Below are positions 8,950 to 17,452 of a stretch of DNA of 64,000 nt, piece by piece. This stretch comes from Hydrogenibacillus schlegelii (lineage in GTDB: Bacteria > Bacillota > Bacilli > Thermicanales > DSM-22653), in assembly GCF_001653195.1 (NCBI RefSeq), contig NZ_JXBB01000001.1, forward strand, positions 248,001 to 312,000, in the 5' to 3' direction. Position numbers and translations under genes: made by a program. How positions within the stretch are numbered: the stretch's first letter is position 1; the number at the start of each line of letters is the position of its first letter. Under the pieces are notes generated by a model. The model was not told the origin of the DNA and searched no databases. It was given only the letters and a program-made list of their open reading frames with translations.

Positions 8950-8980
8950 GAAGCCTCCCCGTCCTGAAGGACGGGGCTTC
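8950..8980 (-). mobile_element. IS200/IS605-type right-end hairpin
   Basis: CCCCGTCC-TGAA-GGACGGGG with flanking GAAGC/GCTTC and a small bulge is the imperfect palindrome found at the right end of many IS200/IS605 and TnpB elements. There it marks the transposition end and the 3' part of the guide (omega) RNA. It lies 130 bases beyond a TnpB C-terminal remnant in the matching orientation. Confidence 0.6.
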
Positions 8981-9109
8981 CCGTTCCTTCAGGGCGAGGC
9001 GCCTCCGCTACGGTCCGTTTCCTTCATCCCGGCTGGAGGCGACCTTATGGCTTCATGGAAAGATACCTACTCCGCACTTGCGGCACGTACAAGGAGGAGT
9101 TCTTTTATC

Positions 9110-9232
9110 TTAACGGCGCAGATTCCGACTGTACCAGTACTTTTCCGCCAGTGCTAAGAGCTCCACATCGAAGAAACGTTCCCCGATGTTTACCGCTCCC
9201 ACCACGTCAGCGTCTGCAGTAAAACCGCAAGG
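9110..9232 (-). pseudogene. TnpB C-terminal remnant
   Basis: Forty codons and a stop survive on the minus strand, beginning PCGFTADADVVGAVNIGERF. This is the end of the TnpB zinc-finger and RuvC-III segment, where CGxxxxADxNxAxNI is conserved and the DAD aspartate is catalytic. Everything upstream is missing: the frame breaks within about 15 bases of the IS256-type element end at about 9245-9269. The right-end hairpin at 8950-8980 belongs to the same element. The nuclease is dead. Confidence 0.65.
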
Positions 9233-9244
9233 TCAAGTCCGAGA

Positions 9245-10172
9245 TCGTGTGTAAAATTGCCCTCTTCGGCGAATGAAGCGGTGAGTACTTAGGCCGTTGT
9301 TGCACAGGCCTGATTTGATTCTCTCCAGGCCTGCTGCACCTTCTTCCATGTCTCATATTCGTCCATGTTGAGATATTTCCGGCCCGTCCTCCATTCTTCG
9401 TCGATTTCCATCAGGAACGCCCCCAGCAGACGGATCGCCGATTCCCGGTTGGGGAAGAAGCGAATGACGCACTCGCGTCGCCGAATCTCTTCGCCCAGCC
9501 GTTCGACGCCATTGGTCGTGCGTAAGCGCCGCCAATATCGCTCAGGGAGGACCAAAACAGCGGTTACATCATCAAAGCCATCTTCCGACACCTGCACCGC
9601 CTGTGGCGCCTTCTCTCTGTAGGCTTCGACTAACGCCTCTTTGAGCAGCCGCGCGGTCTTCAGATCAGGCGCATCGAGGATCATGCGGACCTCTTGGTCC
9701 ACCTCTTCCTGCAACGCCTTGGGCGTGGCGTCCAAGAGATGGCGCACGAAGGGGGTCTGGCCCCGCTCTTCGTCGAGCCCTGAAATTCGGTCTGAAGCGC
9801 CTTGACGAGCCCGCTGTGACGGTCGGACACGACCTCCATCAAGGCGAGGAGAAAGGCTTGCTCGCTACGCGGGTACCGAGCGAAAAGCTCCGTTGAAAAC
9901 TCGCCATTCCGAACCCTTGGAACGCGCAACACCAGTCGCCCCACCCGTGTGGTGAGCGTGCGCGTAAGGTCCCATTACGGTAACCTCTTCGCGCCTCTGT
10001 CCGCTCGTAAGGTGCCGCCTTCAACTGCTCTTGGACCTGCGCTTGGAGAATTTGATTGACAACACTTTCGACGAGCTTGGCGACGCCTCCGTCTCGTTGA
10101 AAGAGCCCTTCCAAAATCGCGTCGTCTGATGTGTGATGTTTGTCCAACCCAGATTCTACCAAAGAGGGCCCG
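9245..10172 (-). mobile_element. Degenerate IS256-type insertion sequence
   Basis: The element is bounded by partial inverted repeats gccctcttcgg (9259-9269) and ccaaagagggc (10159-10169) and contains a broken transposase on the minus strand. Exact ends and target duplication are not clear. It abuts the TnpB remnant, suggesting insertion into or next to that older element. Confidence 0.5.
9289..10145 (-). pseudogene. IS256/mutator-family transposase, broken
   Basis: Three frames must be joined to read it. The N-terminal part (about 10145-9960) has KLVESVVNQILQAQVQEQL and YERTEARRGYRNG, the IS256 family signature. A second frame reads RVGRLVLRVPRVRNGEF and FARYPRSEQAFLLALME. It jumps directly to VVSDRHSGLVKALQTEF, so about 120 residues carrying the first catalytic aspartate are deleted. 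A third frame (9747-9289) reads RHLLDATPKALQEEV to the family C-terminus with TTNGVERLGEEIRRR. The gene has at least two frameshifts and one internal deletion and cannot make active transposase. Confidence 0.8.
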
Positions 10173-10352
10173 GTTGGCCCTGGTTGGGCGATCCGGAAAT
10201 CGCGGCGGGCGCTGGAACTCCGGTGGGAACGACTCCTCGCCGAGCTTCGGTGGATCGAGGACGCCCTCTGCAGCGGGGACGACGGGGCGTCCGAAAAGAC
10301 GGATAAGAACATGAAAAAATACGAAAATTTTCAAAGGCGAGCCGGACGCGCA

Positions 10353-10625
10353 ATGCCTAGACCGCGCAAACGTCGCCGCGTCTGTTTTTCCCCCGAGTAT
10401 CGCGAATTCGGCCCCTTGGGACAAGGACCTTGGTCGTGGGAGCGTACGTTTCACATGCCCCTTGAGAAACTCGAGACGATTCGGTTGATCGATCTCGAGG
10501 GGCTTAAGAGTGGGCCGCCCGTACGGGCGAGGCTCGATCTACCGTATAACGAATGTACAAAGAAGCGCGACGCAAGGTAGCGGAGTCCCTCGTCCTCGGG
10601 AAACGGCTGATCGTGCACGGGGACG
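10353..10625 (+). pseudogene. DUF134-family DNA-binding protein, broken
   Basis: The ATG at 10353 begins MPRPRKRRRVCFSPEYREFGP, the hallmark N-terminus of DUF134 proteins, followed by LEKLETIRLIDLEGL. A one-base deletion near 10506 shifts the frame. The helix-turn-helix continues in the next frame as EWAARTGEARSTV, then an in-frame TAA near 10547 where Tyr is expected, then RMYKEARRKVAESLVLGKRL. DUF134 proteins are small predicted regulators often found near Fe-S or metal cofactor genes. Here the gene lies about 520 bases upstream of the molybdoenzyme operon and may once have been linked to it. The two lesions make it a pseudogene. Confidence 0.7.
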
Positions 10626-11143
10626 GACGGGAACCTGAGGAGGCAGGGAACTCCACGGGCGAAGGGTGCCCCGAAGAGCCCGCGGGCAATAAGACGGGAT
10701 CTGCAGAATGGATGCCCAGGTGGGGGCGTCGCCAAAGGGGACGCGGATACGGACCGTCGGGGAAGTACGAATGACAGGATTTCAACCGAGCACAGGAGAG
10801 GTCTCTTCGGGGGCTTTTTTTGTCGGCAAACGAGTTCGCACTTATTTTCCTCATTTACCATAGTGCAAACAGGTAATCGTCACAAAAAGGACGATCTTTT
10901 TTGAAACGTTCATGACGACGTGCTTCCTTCTATAGACAACGATTTTTTCTGAGCGTAGAGTAGTAGTGAAAGTACTCACAAGCCCCGTAGGGTACGGATT
11001 TCCGTGCTTCGGGCCGAACGGAGGGGATGGACGAAAGCGAAAGCGCAAGCGCTTTCTCCTTGCGCCGGTCCACACACCATCCGAAGCGGTCGAGAACGGG
11101 TGAACTCTCAAGCACACGCGAGGTACGCGAAGGGGGGAAGCAG
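10626..11143 (+). promoter_or_regulatory. Long AT-richer leader of the molybdoenzyme operon
   Basis: About 500 bases without a gene. It is clearly AT-richer than its surroundings between about 10,850 and 10,980. It holds a short hairpin followed by a T-run (atcgtc...gacgat then cttttttg, about 10,876-10,902) and a perfect hairpin GAAAGCG-CAAG-CGCTTTC at 11039-11056 about 90 bases before the first gene. No consensus promoter or known riboswitch could be recognised. Confidence 0.35.
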
Positions 11144-13330
11144 ATGCTTGAGGAAAAAATCTCCCGCCGCACGTTTCTCAAGGCGACGGCCCTCGCTGTG
11201 GGCGCTCTATCCGTAGGCGCGGTAGGGACGTTTTCCTTTGAGACGTGGAAAGGGAAAAGGGCCGAGGCTGAACGGAAGGACGACATCCGCGTGATCCCGA
11301 CGCTCTGTGCGGCGTGCTCAAACTACTGCGGCCTCAACGTCTACGTGAAAAACGGCCGCGTGTGGCGTGCCGTCGGCCTCCCGCAGCATCCGAAGAGCAA
11401 GGGTAAGATCTGCGCCCGCGGGCACGGTCTTTTGGCTACGCCGTATCTGCGGCAGCGGCTCACCCAGCCCCTCAAGCGGATGGAAGATGGAAGCTTCCAG
11501 CCGATTTCTTGGGAGCAGGCCTTCCGGGAAATCGGGGAGAAGCTCCAGGAAATCCGCACGAAGTACGGTCCGGGAGTCATCGCCCACATCAGCTACTCGG
11601 GACGAAAGACGGCCAGATGGTACGGGGAGCGCCTTCTGTGGGCTCTCGGTTCGCCGAACACCTTTACGCACGACGCTTCCTGCAACACCGGACGCGTGGT
11701 GGGCTTCGAGCACACCGTCGGCGGAACTCCGGGCACGGACATCGCGAACGCCCGCTACATGGTCTACATGGGTCGCAACCTCGCCGAGGGGATCACCCCG
11801 GGAGATGTCTTCGAGCTCGCCAAAGCACGGGAAAAGGGCGCCCAGATCGTCGTCGTCGACCCACGAGGGAACAACATGTACCAAATGGCGACGAAGTGGG
11901 TGCCCATCCGGCCGGGGACGGACCTCGCCTTTGTCCTCGCCTTGGCGCACGTGCTCATCAGGGAAGGCCTTTACGACGCCGCGTTCGTCAAGGAGTACGG
12001 TTACGGGTTTGAACAGTTCGCCCAGGCTGTGGAGAAGTACACGCCCCAGTGGGCGGAGGAGATCACCGGCGTCCCGGCGGCGACGATCGAGGAGGTGGCG
12101 CGGGGTCTCGGGAAGAACAAGCCGCGTGCCTTCATCCACCCCGGATGGCGCGGCCCCACGGGAAACTCATATGCGAACAGCGTCGACACGGCGCGCACCG
12201 TCGCCCTCGTGAACGCGCTTCTCGGAAACTACCAAAAGGAAGGCGGCCTCATCTTCGGCAAAAATCCTCCCTTCGGTAACCTCGATCCGGCGAAATACCC
12301 CGCTCCGGAAAAGCCGGCGCTTCCGCGCGTGGACAACGAGTGGACGCTTCCCCACAACGTGGTCACCGCCGTGCCGGATAAGATTCGCGACGGGGCGCTT
12401 AAGGCGATCATCGTCAACAGCTCGAACCCCGTGATGCACTACAACAACCCGCTCTACGCCCGCGAGGCCTACAAGCTTTTGGAACTCCTCGTCGTGGTGG
12501 ACATCTTCATGAGCGAGACGGCGGAGCTCGCCCACTACGTACTTCCCGAGGTGAGCTACCTCGAGCGCGACGACGTCGTCGAAGGCATAGGCGGAAAGAA
12601 GCCCGTCGTCGCCTTACGCCAGCAGGCGATCGGCAAGATCCACCCCGAGACCAAAGCTTCCTGGGAGATTTACCGGGGCATCGCCGAAGCGGCGGGAGTC
12701 GGAAAGTACTTCAACTTCACGATCGACGAGTTGAACCAGGCGATGCTCGCTCCCACGGGGCTTTCCTTGAACGAACTCAAGGCCGAGGGTACGGTCGTCC
12801 TGAATTCTCCCCTCTTGCTCGGGACGCCGAATTTCGAGACGCCCACGGGCAAAGTGGAGTTTTACAGCACGAACTTCAAGGCGGCGGGTTTCGATCCGAT
12901 CCCGAATTGGAAGCCTCCGCTGGTGATGCCGGACGTCTCCAAAGGCGAATTCCGCCTGATCAACGGACGTCAGGCGTACCATTCACACACGAACACGACG
13001 CGCAACCCCTACCTTCTCGCGCTCACGGAGCACTACCACGGCGACCGCCTGTGGATTAACCGGCGCGTCGCCGAGCGCATGGGCCTCAAGGAAGGGGACT
13101 GGGTGGAAGTGCGCTCGGAAGCCGCAACGGCGCGCGTCCAGGTCCACCTCACGGAGGCGATCCACCCCGAAGCGGTGTTCATCTACGCGCCCTACGGAAG
13201 TCTCGCAAAGGACGCCCCCGGGCGAAACTTCGCCTTCTCCTTCATGACGCTCCTTCCCTACCACAAGCTCGATCCCGTGAGCGGCATCGCGATGACGCAG
13301 GAAATTGTCGTCACCCTGCGGAAAATCTAG
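11144..13330 (+). CDS. Molybdopterin oxidoreductase catalytic subunit (PsrA/PhsA-like)
   Basis: A 728-residue catalytic subunit of the complex iron-sulfur molybdoenzyme family. Residues 7-30 are a Tat signal (SRRTFLKATA), so the folded enzyme is exported. Cys55, Cys58, Cys62 and Cys90 bind the FS0 [4Fe-4S] cluster. Cys180 in HDASCNTGR is the likely molybdenum ligand, which places it with polysulfide, thiosulfate, tetrathionate or arsenate reductases rather than Ser-ligated DMSO reductases. The C-terminal molydopterin-dinucleotide binding domain begins near residue 590. The ATG at 11144 follows AAGGGGGGA; the in-frame ATG at 11027 would bury the Tat motif. It is first in an operon with a ferredoxin subunit, NrfD anchor and TorD chaperone. 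A sulfur substrate is favoured by the nearby rhodanese remnant but is not proven. Confidence 0.85.
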   Translation: MLEEKISRRTFLKATALAVGALSVGAVGTFSFETWKGKRAEAERKDDIRVIPTLCAACSNYCGLNVYVKNGRVWRAVGLPQHPKSKGKICARGHGLLATPYLRQRLTQPLKRMEDGSFQPISWEQAFREIGEKLQEIRTKYGPGVIAHISYSGRKTARWYGERLLWALGSPNTFTHDASCNTGRVVGFEHTVGGTPGTDIANARYMVYMGRNLAEGITPGDVFELAKAREKGAQIVVVDPRGNNMYQMATKWVPIRPGTDLAFVLALAHVLIREGLYDAAFVKEYGYGFEQFAQAVEKYTPQWAEEITGVPAATIEEVARGLGKNKPRAFIHPGWRGPTGNSYANSVDTARTVALVNALLGNYQKEGGLIFGKNPPFGNLDPAKYPAPEKPALPRVDNEWTLPHNVVTAVPDKIRDGALKAIIVNSSNPVMHYNNPLYAREAYKLLELLVVVDIFMSETAELAHYVLPEVSYLERDDVVEGIGGKKPVVALRQQAIGKIHPETKASWEIYRGIAEAAGVGKYFNFTIDELNQAMLAPTGLSLNELKAEGTVVLNSPLLLGTPNFETPTGKVEFYSTNFKAAGFDPIPNWKPPLVMPDVSKGEFRLINGRQAYHSHTNTTRNPYLLALTEHYHGDRLWINRRVAERMGLKEGDWVEVRSEAATARVQVHLTEAIHPEAVFIYAPYGSLAKDAPGRNFAFSFMTLLPYHKLDPVSGIAMTQEIVVTLRKI

Positions 13331-13343
13331 GGGGTGAAACCCA

Positions 13344-13883
13344 ATGGCCCGCTACGGAATGCTCATCGACCTCACGAAGTGCGCAGGGTGTATGGCGTGT
13401 ACGGTATCCTGTCAGCTCCAAAACGATCTCCCGCCCGAGGTGCACTTCATCAAGTTCTACCAGCAGGAGTACGGGACGTTTCCCGTCGTCTCCCTCGTGA
13501 ACATTCCCGTTCAGTGCCAACATTGCGAAAAACCGCCGTGCGTGTACAACTGCCCCACGGGAGCGAGCTACATCGCAGACGGCGGCGTGGTGCTCCTCAA
13601 CGAGTCCAAATGCATTGGCTGTAAATATTGCATGACTTCCTGTCCGTACAACGCCCGCGTCCTCAACGAGGAAACGCACACGCCGATGAAGTGCATCTTC
13701 TGCTTCGACCACGTAAAAGAGGGCGAGCAGCCGATGTGCGTTCAGACGTGCCTCGGTGAGGCGCGCGTCTTCGGCGACCTCGACGATCCGGAAAGCGAGC
13801 TCAACAAGCAGATCAACGAGAAGAAGGCCCGTCCCCTCCGTCCGGACCTCGGGACGAAGCCGAAAATCTTCTACGTGTGGTGA
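13344..13883 (+). CDS. Four-cluster ferredoxin electron-transfer subunit (PsrB/PhsB-like)
   Basis: A 179-residue protein with four [4Fe-4S] binding motifs: CAGCMACTVSC near residue 13, CQHCEKPPC with C near 58-70, CIGCKYCMTSC near 91, and CIFC with CVQTC near 114-136. This is the DmsB/PsrB electron-transfer subunit of molybdoenzymes, which passes electrons between the membrane quinol site and the catalytic subunit. It has no signal and would be exported by hitch-hiking with the Tat-bearing catalytic subunit. It starts 13 bases after the catalytic gene with GGGGGTG before the ATG, and the NrfD gene follows after 6 bases. Confidence 0.9.
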   Translation: MARYGMLIDLTKCAGCMACTVSCQLQNDLPPEVHFIKFYQQEYGTFPVVSLVNIPVQCQHCEKPPCVYNCPTGASYIADGGVVLLNESKCIGCKYCMTSCPYNARVLNEETHTPMKCIFCFDHVKEGEQPMCVQTCLGEARVFGDLDDPESELNKQINEKKARPLRPDLGTKPKIFYVW

Positions 13884-13889
13884 TGCGGG

Positions 13890-14960
13890 ATGCCGAGCGG
13901 AGCGTTTGGCATGTACCCCGGGCAAATCATGCCGGGTCAGATCTGGGGTTGGATCATCGCCCTTTACCTTTTTCTCGCGGGGATGAGCGCCGGTGCGTAC
14001 ACGACGGCGTACCTTTCCCAGCGTCTTTACCCGCACCTCAAGGTCATTCGCTGGTCCGGTTACATCGTCGCCCCTCCGCTCGTGATCATCGGGCTCGTCA
14101 CCCTCATGATCGACGCGGAGGCGGGATTCTTCCACCCGTGGAGGTTCTTCTTCCTCTACATCGGCAACCCCTCGTCGATCATGGCCATCGGCGTGTACAT
14201 CCTCACCCTCTTCACCCCCCTTGCCTTGTACCGGGCCGTCGTATCTCTGGCGGAGATCTGGCGCGACGGCGGAGAGAAGAAGTGGCCCTTGGGACTCGAC
14301 CGCTTCTTCGCCCGGCCTCCGGAATGGCTTCGTTGGTTCGTGGAAGGGCGCGGATGGATCGACTTCTTGGGCCTCGTCATGGCCGTCGCAACGGCGACGT
14401 ACACGGCGCTCCTCATCGGGAACATTCACGCCGTCCCCTTCTGGAACAATTCCATCCTGCCCGTACTCTTCGTCGTCTCGGCCTTCTCAACGGGAATCGC
14501 CATCACGCTCTTTACGGCCACGGCGTGGGACCCCAAGGTGCAGGAGCACTACGCGCCGTACCTCGCCCTCTCCACATCGCTAAAAGGACTTGAACTTTTT
14601 CTCCTCTTCGCCCTCCTCTACTTCTCGTGGTACGGCGACCAGGCCGCCAAGGCGTCCACCGCCGACCTCCTCTGGGGCAGGCTCGCATTGCCGTTCTGGA
14701 TCCTCCTCGTGGTTTTGGGGCTCGCGCTGCCCCTCCGGTACGAGCTTCAGGAGCGGAAGCACCTCCTCGCCGGCCACGTTCCGGCCCTTGCCGCATCGGT
14801 TCCCGCGGGCGACAAGAGACCCGTCGACGCAGGGAGCTTGAGCCCACGCCTCTTTGCCACATCGCAGATCATGCACCTCTTTGCGATTGTCGGCGGGTTC
14901 GTCCTTCGCTACCTCATCCTCCTCGCCGGCCACTTCGTCTACTTCCTGCCCACCTGGTGA
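13890..14960 (+). CDS. NrfD/PsrC-family membrane anchor subunit
   Basis: A 356-residue polytopic protein with about eight to nine membrane helices, of the NrfD/PsrC family that holds the quinone site of three-subunit molybdoenzymes. The start MYPGQIMPGQIWGW and the helix LFLAGMSAGAY match the family's first helix. The family does not bind heme, so electrons pass directly from quinol to the ferredoxin subunit. It is translationally close to the preceding gene (6-base gap). The next gene begins about 210 bases later. Confidence 0.88.
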   Translation: MPSGAFGMYPGQIMPGQIWGWIIALYLFLAGMSAGAYTTAYLSQRLYPHLKVIRWSGYIVAPPLVIIGLVTLMIDAEAGFFHPWRFFFLYIGNPSSIMAIGVYILTLFTPLALYRAVVSLAEIWRDGGEKKWPLGLDRFFARPPEWLRWFVEGRGWIDFLGLVMAVATATYTALLIGNIHAVPFWNNSILPVLFVVSAFSTGIAITLFTATAWDPKVQEHYAPYLALSTSLKGLELFLLFALLYFSWYGDQAAKASTADLLWGRLALPFWILLVVLGLALPLRYELQERKHLLAGHVPALAASVPAGDKRPVDAGSLSPRLFATSQIMHLFAIVGGFVLRYLILLAGHFVYFLPTW

Positions 14961-15170
14961 GTTTACTGAGGTGCGTTTCGGGTCGCGGAGATGGACAATA
15001 AGGCAGCGACGAGACGTGACGCACGTAGGCGGAAGGGTGTCCTTCCGCCCTCTTTTTCGCCGTTTCGAGGTTCCTTTTCCGCTTGAATTCTGCTGAGGAC
15101 TTTGATGGGATTGTGCAGGAAGGCGCGATTCGGGGAAGCGCATCTCCCCCGAGAAAGGAGGGATGGGGCC

Positions 15171-16577
15171 GTGTGGATGGACCTCCTCTTTCCGGGAGAA
15201 AGGCTCGACGTCCGTCCCGAAGTTTGCCTCAACGCCAAAAGCCGCGCGGTCGTCTGCGATGAGTGTGCGCGCTCATGTCCCTTTGCCGCCATCCGCATCG
15301 ATGTGCACGCGCCGGAAGTCGTCGTCGTCGATCCCGAAGCGTGCACGGGGTGTGCTGCCTGCGTGGGGGCTTGTCTCACCGGCGCTCTTCAAAAACGAGG
15401 CGTCCCTGATTCTTTGGCATACGCGCTTCGGTGGCGGAATGCGCGGACCAAGGGGGGGCTACCAGCCGCTGCGAATGTCGGAGACGACGCGCCTTCCGCC
15501 GAACCCTTCCTCGCCTGTACCCTTTCTCCCCACCGGGAGCGTTCGGTATGGCCCATCGCTTGTGTCCTCGAACTCGAGCCGGCGCACTTTCTCGACATCG
15601 GGCCCGTTCCCCCGTCGGATGGAGGTTCTTTGCCCGTTTCCCTTCCCCATGAGGGGGTGCTTGCTTCGAACGGCGCGGATTGGGAAAACGCCGGTTCGAC
15701 CTCTCCTTCGACCGAGGGACCACACGTCCACGTTACCGTCGATTTGCTTCCTTGCCGCCGCTGCCCGCGGGGTGTGCGGTACGAAGAAGCAGAATCCCAC
15801 CTCCGCGCCCTCGAGGAGGCCCTTCGGTCCTACGGTCGGTCCGTGACGTTCGTTCCCCTTGCCGAAGGTCCTGAGGGAAGGGGGCGAGATTCCGCCGATG
15901 CAGCCTTGGGTCGCGAATCCGTCTCGCAGGAGGCGATCGGGCGTCGGGAGTTCTTTCGTCGTCTCCTCCCCCCGGGAATTCGCGAACTTCTCGCGAGTTC
16001 GCAGGAAACGTCCTCCCCTCCGTCGGGCAAGTCGCCGGGGACTACCGCATCTCCAGACCGCCCTCCCGGTGGGAAAGGGAGCGAGAAAGAGGATCCCCTG
16101 CCCAGACGCGGAGTGGAACGCGCCCTGGCGAAAAAGCGGCTTTACCGTGAACGGCTCTCCTCGACCCCTTCTCTACGCACGTACCGCTTCGGGGAGAAGC
16201 TCGCGCTCACGGCCACCCTTGCCGTAGGGGAGACGTGCGACGGGTGTGACGTGTGTGTGCGCGTCTGTCCTTCGGACGCTCTTTCCTGGCGTTCCCGTTC
16301 GGGTGAGGTGGCCCTCGTCCTCGACGAAGAGCGCTGTTTTGGATGCGAAAAGTGCGCTGTTCTATGTCCGCGGCAGGCAATTGCCGTCCATTGGAACGCG
16401 TCTCGTCCTCTCACGGAACGCCCGCTCGTCGTCTTCGAGGAACGGACGTGCGCTCAATGTGGCGAACCTTTTCGCGACCGCCCTGAAGATCCGGAACGCC
16501 TATGTCCCGTGTGCCGCGCGCGGCGCCTGCCGCCGGACTTCTTTGCCGCCCAGTTCGCTCCGCGACCGAGCAGATGA
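15171..16577 (+). CDS. Multi-cluster ferredoxin with C-terminal zinc-ribbon-like motif
   Basis: A 468-residue iron-sulfur protein. An N-terminal pair of motifs, CDECARSCP with FAAIRID and CTGCAACVGAC, lies at about residues 28-75. A long, weakly conserved, Pro/Arg/Ser-rich middle contains CRRCPRG. A second pair, CDGCDVCVRVCP and CFGCEKCAVLCP, lies at about 350-410. The last 50 residues carry CAQCGEPF and CPVCRARR, a zinc-ribbon-like arrangement. The GTG at 15171 is chosen because GGAGGG precedes it by about nine bases; ATG 15177 is possible. There is no export signal, so it probably stays in the cytoplasm. Its place between the anchor and the chaperone suggests an electron-transfer or assembly role for the molybdoenzyme. 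I do not recognise a named family for the whole protein. Confidence 0.8.
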   Translation: MWMDLLFPGERLDVRPEVCLNAKSRAVVCDECARSCPFAAIRIDVHAPEVVVVDPEACTGCAACVGACLTGALQKRGVPDSLAYALRWRNARTKGGLPAAANVGDDAPSAEPFLACTLSPHRERSVWPIACVLELEPAHFLDIGPVPPSDGGSLPVSLPHEGVLASNGADWENAGSTSPSTEGPHVHVTVDLLPCRRCPRGVRYEEAESHLRALEEALRSYGRSVTFVPLAEGPEGRGRDSADAALGRESVSQEAIGRREFFRRLLPPGIRELLASSQETSSPPSGKSPGTTASPDRPPGGKGSEKEDPLPRRGVERALAKKRLYRERLSSTPSLRTYRFGEKLALTATLAVGETCDGCDVCVRVCPSDALSWRSRSGEVALVLDEERCFGCEKCAVLCPRQAIAVHWNASRPLTERPLVVFEERTCAQCGEPFRDRPEDPERLCPVCRARRLPPDFFAAQFAPRPSR

Positions 16578-16702
16578 CCGCGGGGTTGTGCTTGGATAAA
16601 CTCCCGCCCGCTCGAGCTTTCGGGCGGGGGGAACTTCGTCGTGAGGAGGTGGCGTTCGGTTCGACGGAATGGCCCTTCGGCATCCCGTCGACCGGAGTCT
16701 GT

Positions 16703-17335
16703 ATGAACGACGGCATCCATTCCGCCAAGGCGGAGCTCTACCGCTTCTTCGCCGAGTTCTTTAAGCCCCCCGAAGAAGGTTTTTACCAGGAAATCACGTC
16801 TCCCCGTTTTCCCGAAGAACTCTCGCGCTGGTTTCAAGAGGCCGGGTACAGCGCGACGACCTCGGCCCCGAATTTGCGCGAGCTCTGGTCGTCCTTTGGA
16901 GAATTCGCGGAGGACTACCGCCGTGCTGTCTCCGGGGCGATCCACCCGTACGCCCCGCCGGTCGAGTCCATCTACAAGCCGTGGACGGAAGATCCGGGAG
17001 CGGAAGTCCCCATGGCGGGGCAGAGGGGATACTTTTACGGGGATCCTGCGGTACACATGCGCCACCTGTACGACGAATTGGGGATCACCCTCCCCCCCGA
17101 ATACGCGAGCATACCCGACCACCTCACGCTCGAACTCGAATTTCTCGCCTTTCTCTTTGAGGCCGGAGAAGCGGAAGCCGCCCGCCTGTTCATTCGCGAA
17201 CATCTCGACTGGCTCGGCGACTTTCGTGCGGAACTGGAAACGACGCCGCGGGGCGGACGTTACGCCCGAATCGTAGCCTGGCTCGAAGAACTTCTGCGGC
17301 AGGAGACGTCCGAGGGGGGAAGGAAAGACGGATAG
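16703..17335 (+). CDS. torD: TorD/DmsD-family molybdoenzyme chaperone
   Basis: A 210-residue all-helical protein of the TorD/DmsD/NarJ family. These chaperones bind the Tat signal of the catalytic subunit and hold it for cofactor insertion. The family signature is visible as IPDHLTLELEFLAFL near residue 137, followed by FIREHLDWLGDF. The ATG at 16703 follows CCGGAG; earlier ATGs at 16502 and 16574 lie inside or just after the preceding gene and add residues unlike the family. It closes the operon, with a strong hairpin terminator starting at its stop codon. Confidence 0.85.
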   Translation: MNDGIHSAKAELYRFFAEFFKPPEEGFYQEITSPRFPEELSRWFQEAGYSATTSAPNLRELWSSFGEFAEDYRRAVSGAIHPYAPPVESIYKPWTEDPGAEVPMAGQRGYFYGDPAVHMRHLYDELGITLPPEYASIPDHLTLELEFLAFLFEAGEAEAARLFIREHLDWLGDFRAELETTPRGGRYARIVAWLEELLRQETSEGGRKDG

Positions 17336-17372
17336 CAAAAACGGTCGGGGCATCCCGGCCGTTTTTGCTATC
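17331..17372 (+). terminator. Rho-independent terminator of the molybdoenzyme operon
   Basis: gatagcaaaaacggtcggg pairs with cccggccgtttttgctatc, a stem of about 19 base pairs with one G-T pair. The T-run in the 3' arm gives termination on plus, and the symmetric A-run allows it on minus. The TorD stop codon TAG lies inside the 5' arm. Confidence 0.85.
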
Positions 17373-17452
17373 CCAGCGTCTTTTTTGCACTGCTAGGGAC
17401 GTCGCGCTCTTCTGACATCCGCAAAAGAGGAGGGCCCAACCGTTTCGCCGGA

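Noticed and set aside
10668-10820. CCCCGAAGAG and CTCTTCGGGG with a following T-run, as a riboswitch or T-box terminator
   Set aside because: The arms are about 125 bases apart, no T-box or other riboswitch core motif lies between them, and the region overlaps a decayed gene.
9281-10979. Inverted 10-mer gtgagtactt (9281) and aagtactcac (10970) as possible element ends
   Set aside because: A 10-base match over 1.7 kb is expected by chance in this much sequence, and it does not coincide with the IS256 inverted repeats.
11039-11056. GAAAGCGCAAGCGCTTTC as a cre site
   Set aside because: The arms are separated by CAAG, which breaks the central CG spacing of cre; kept only as a hairpin.
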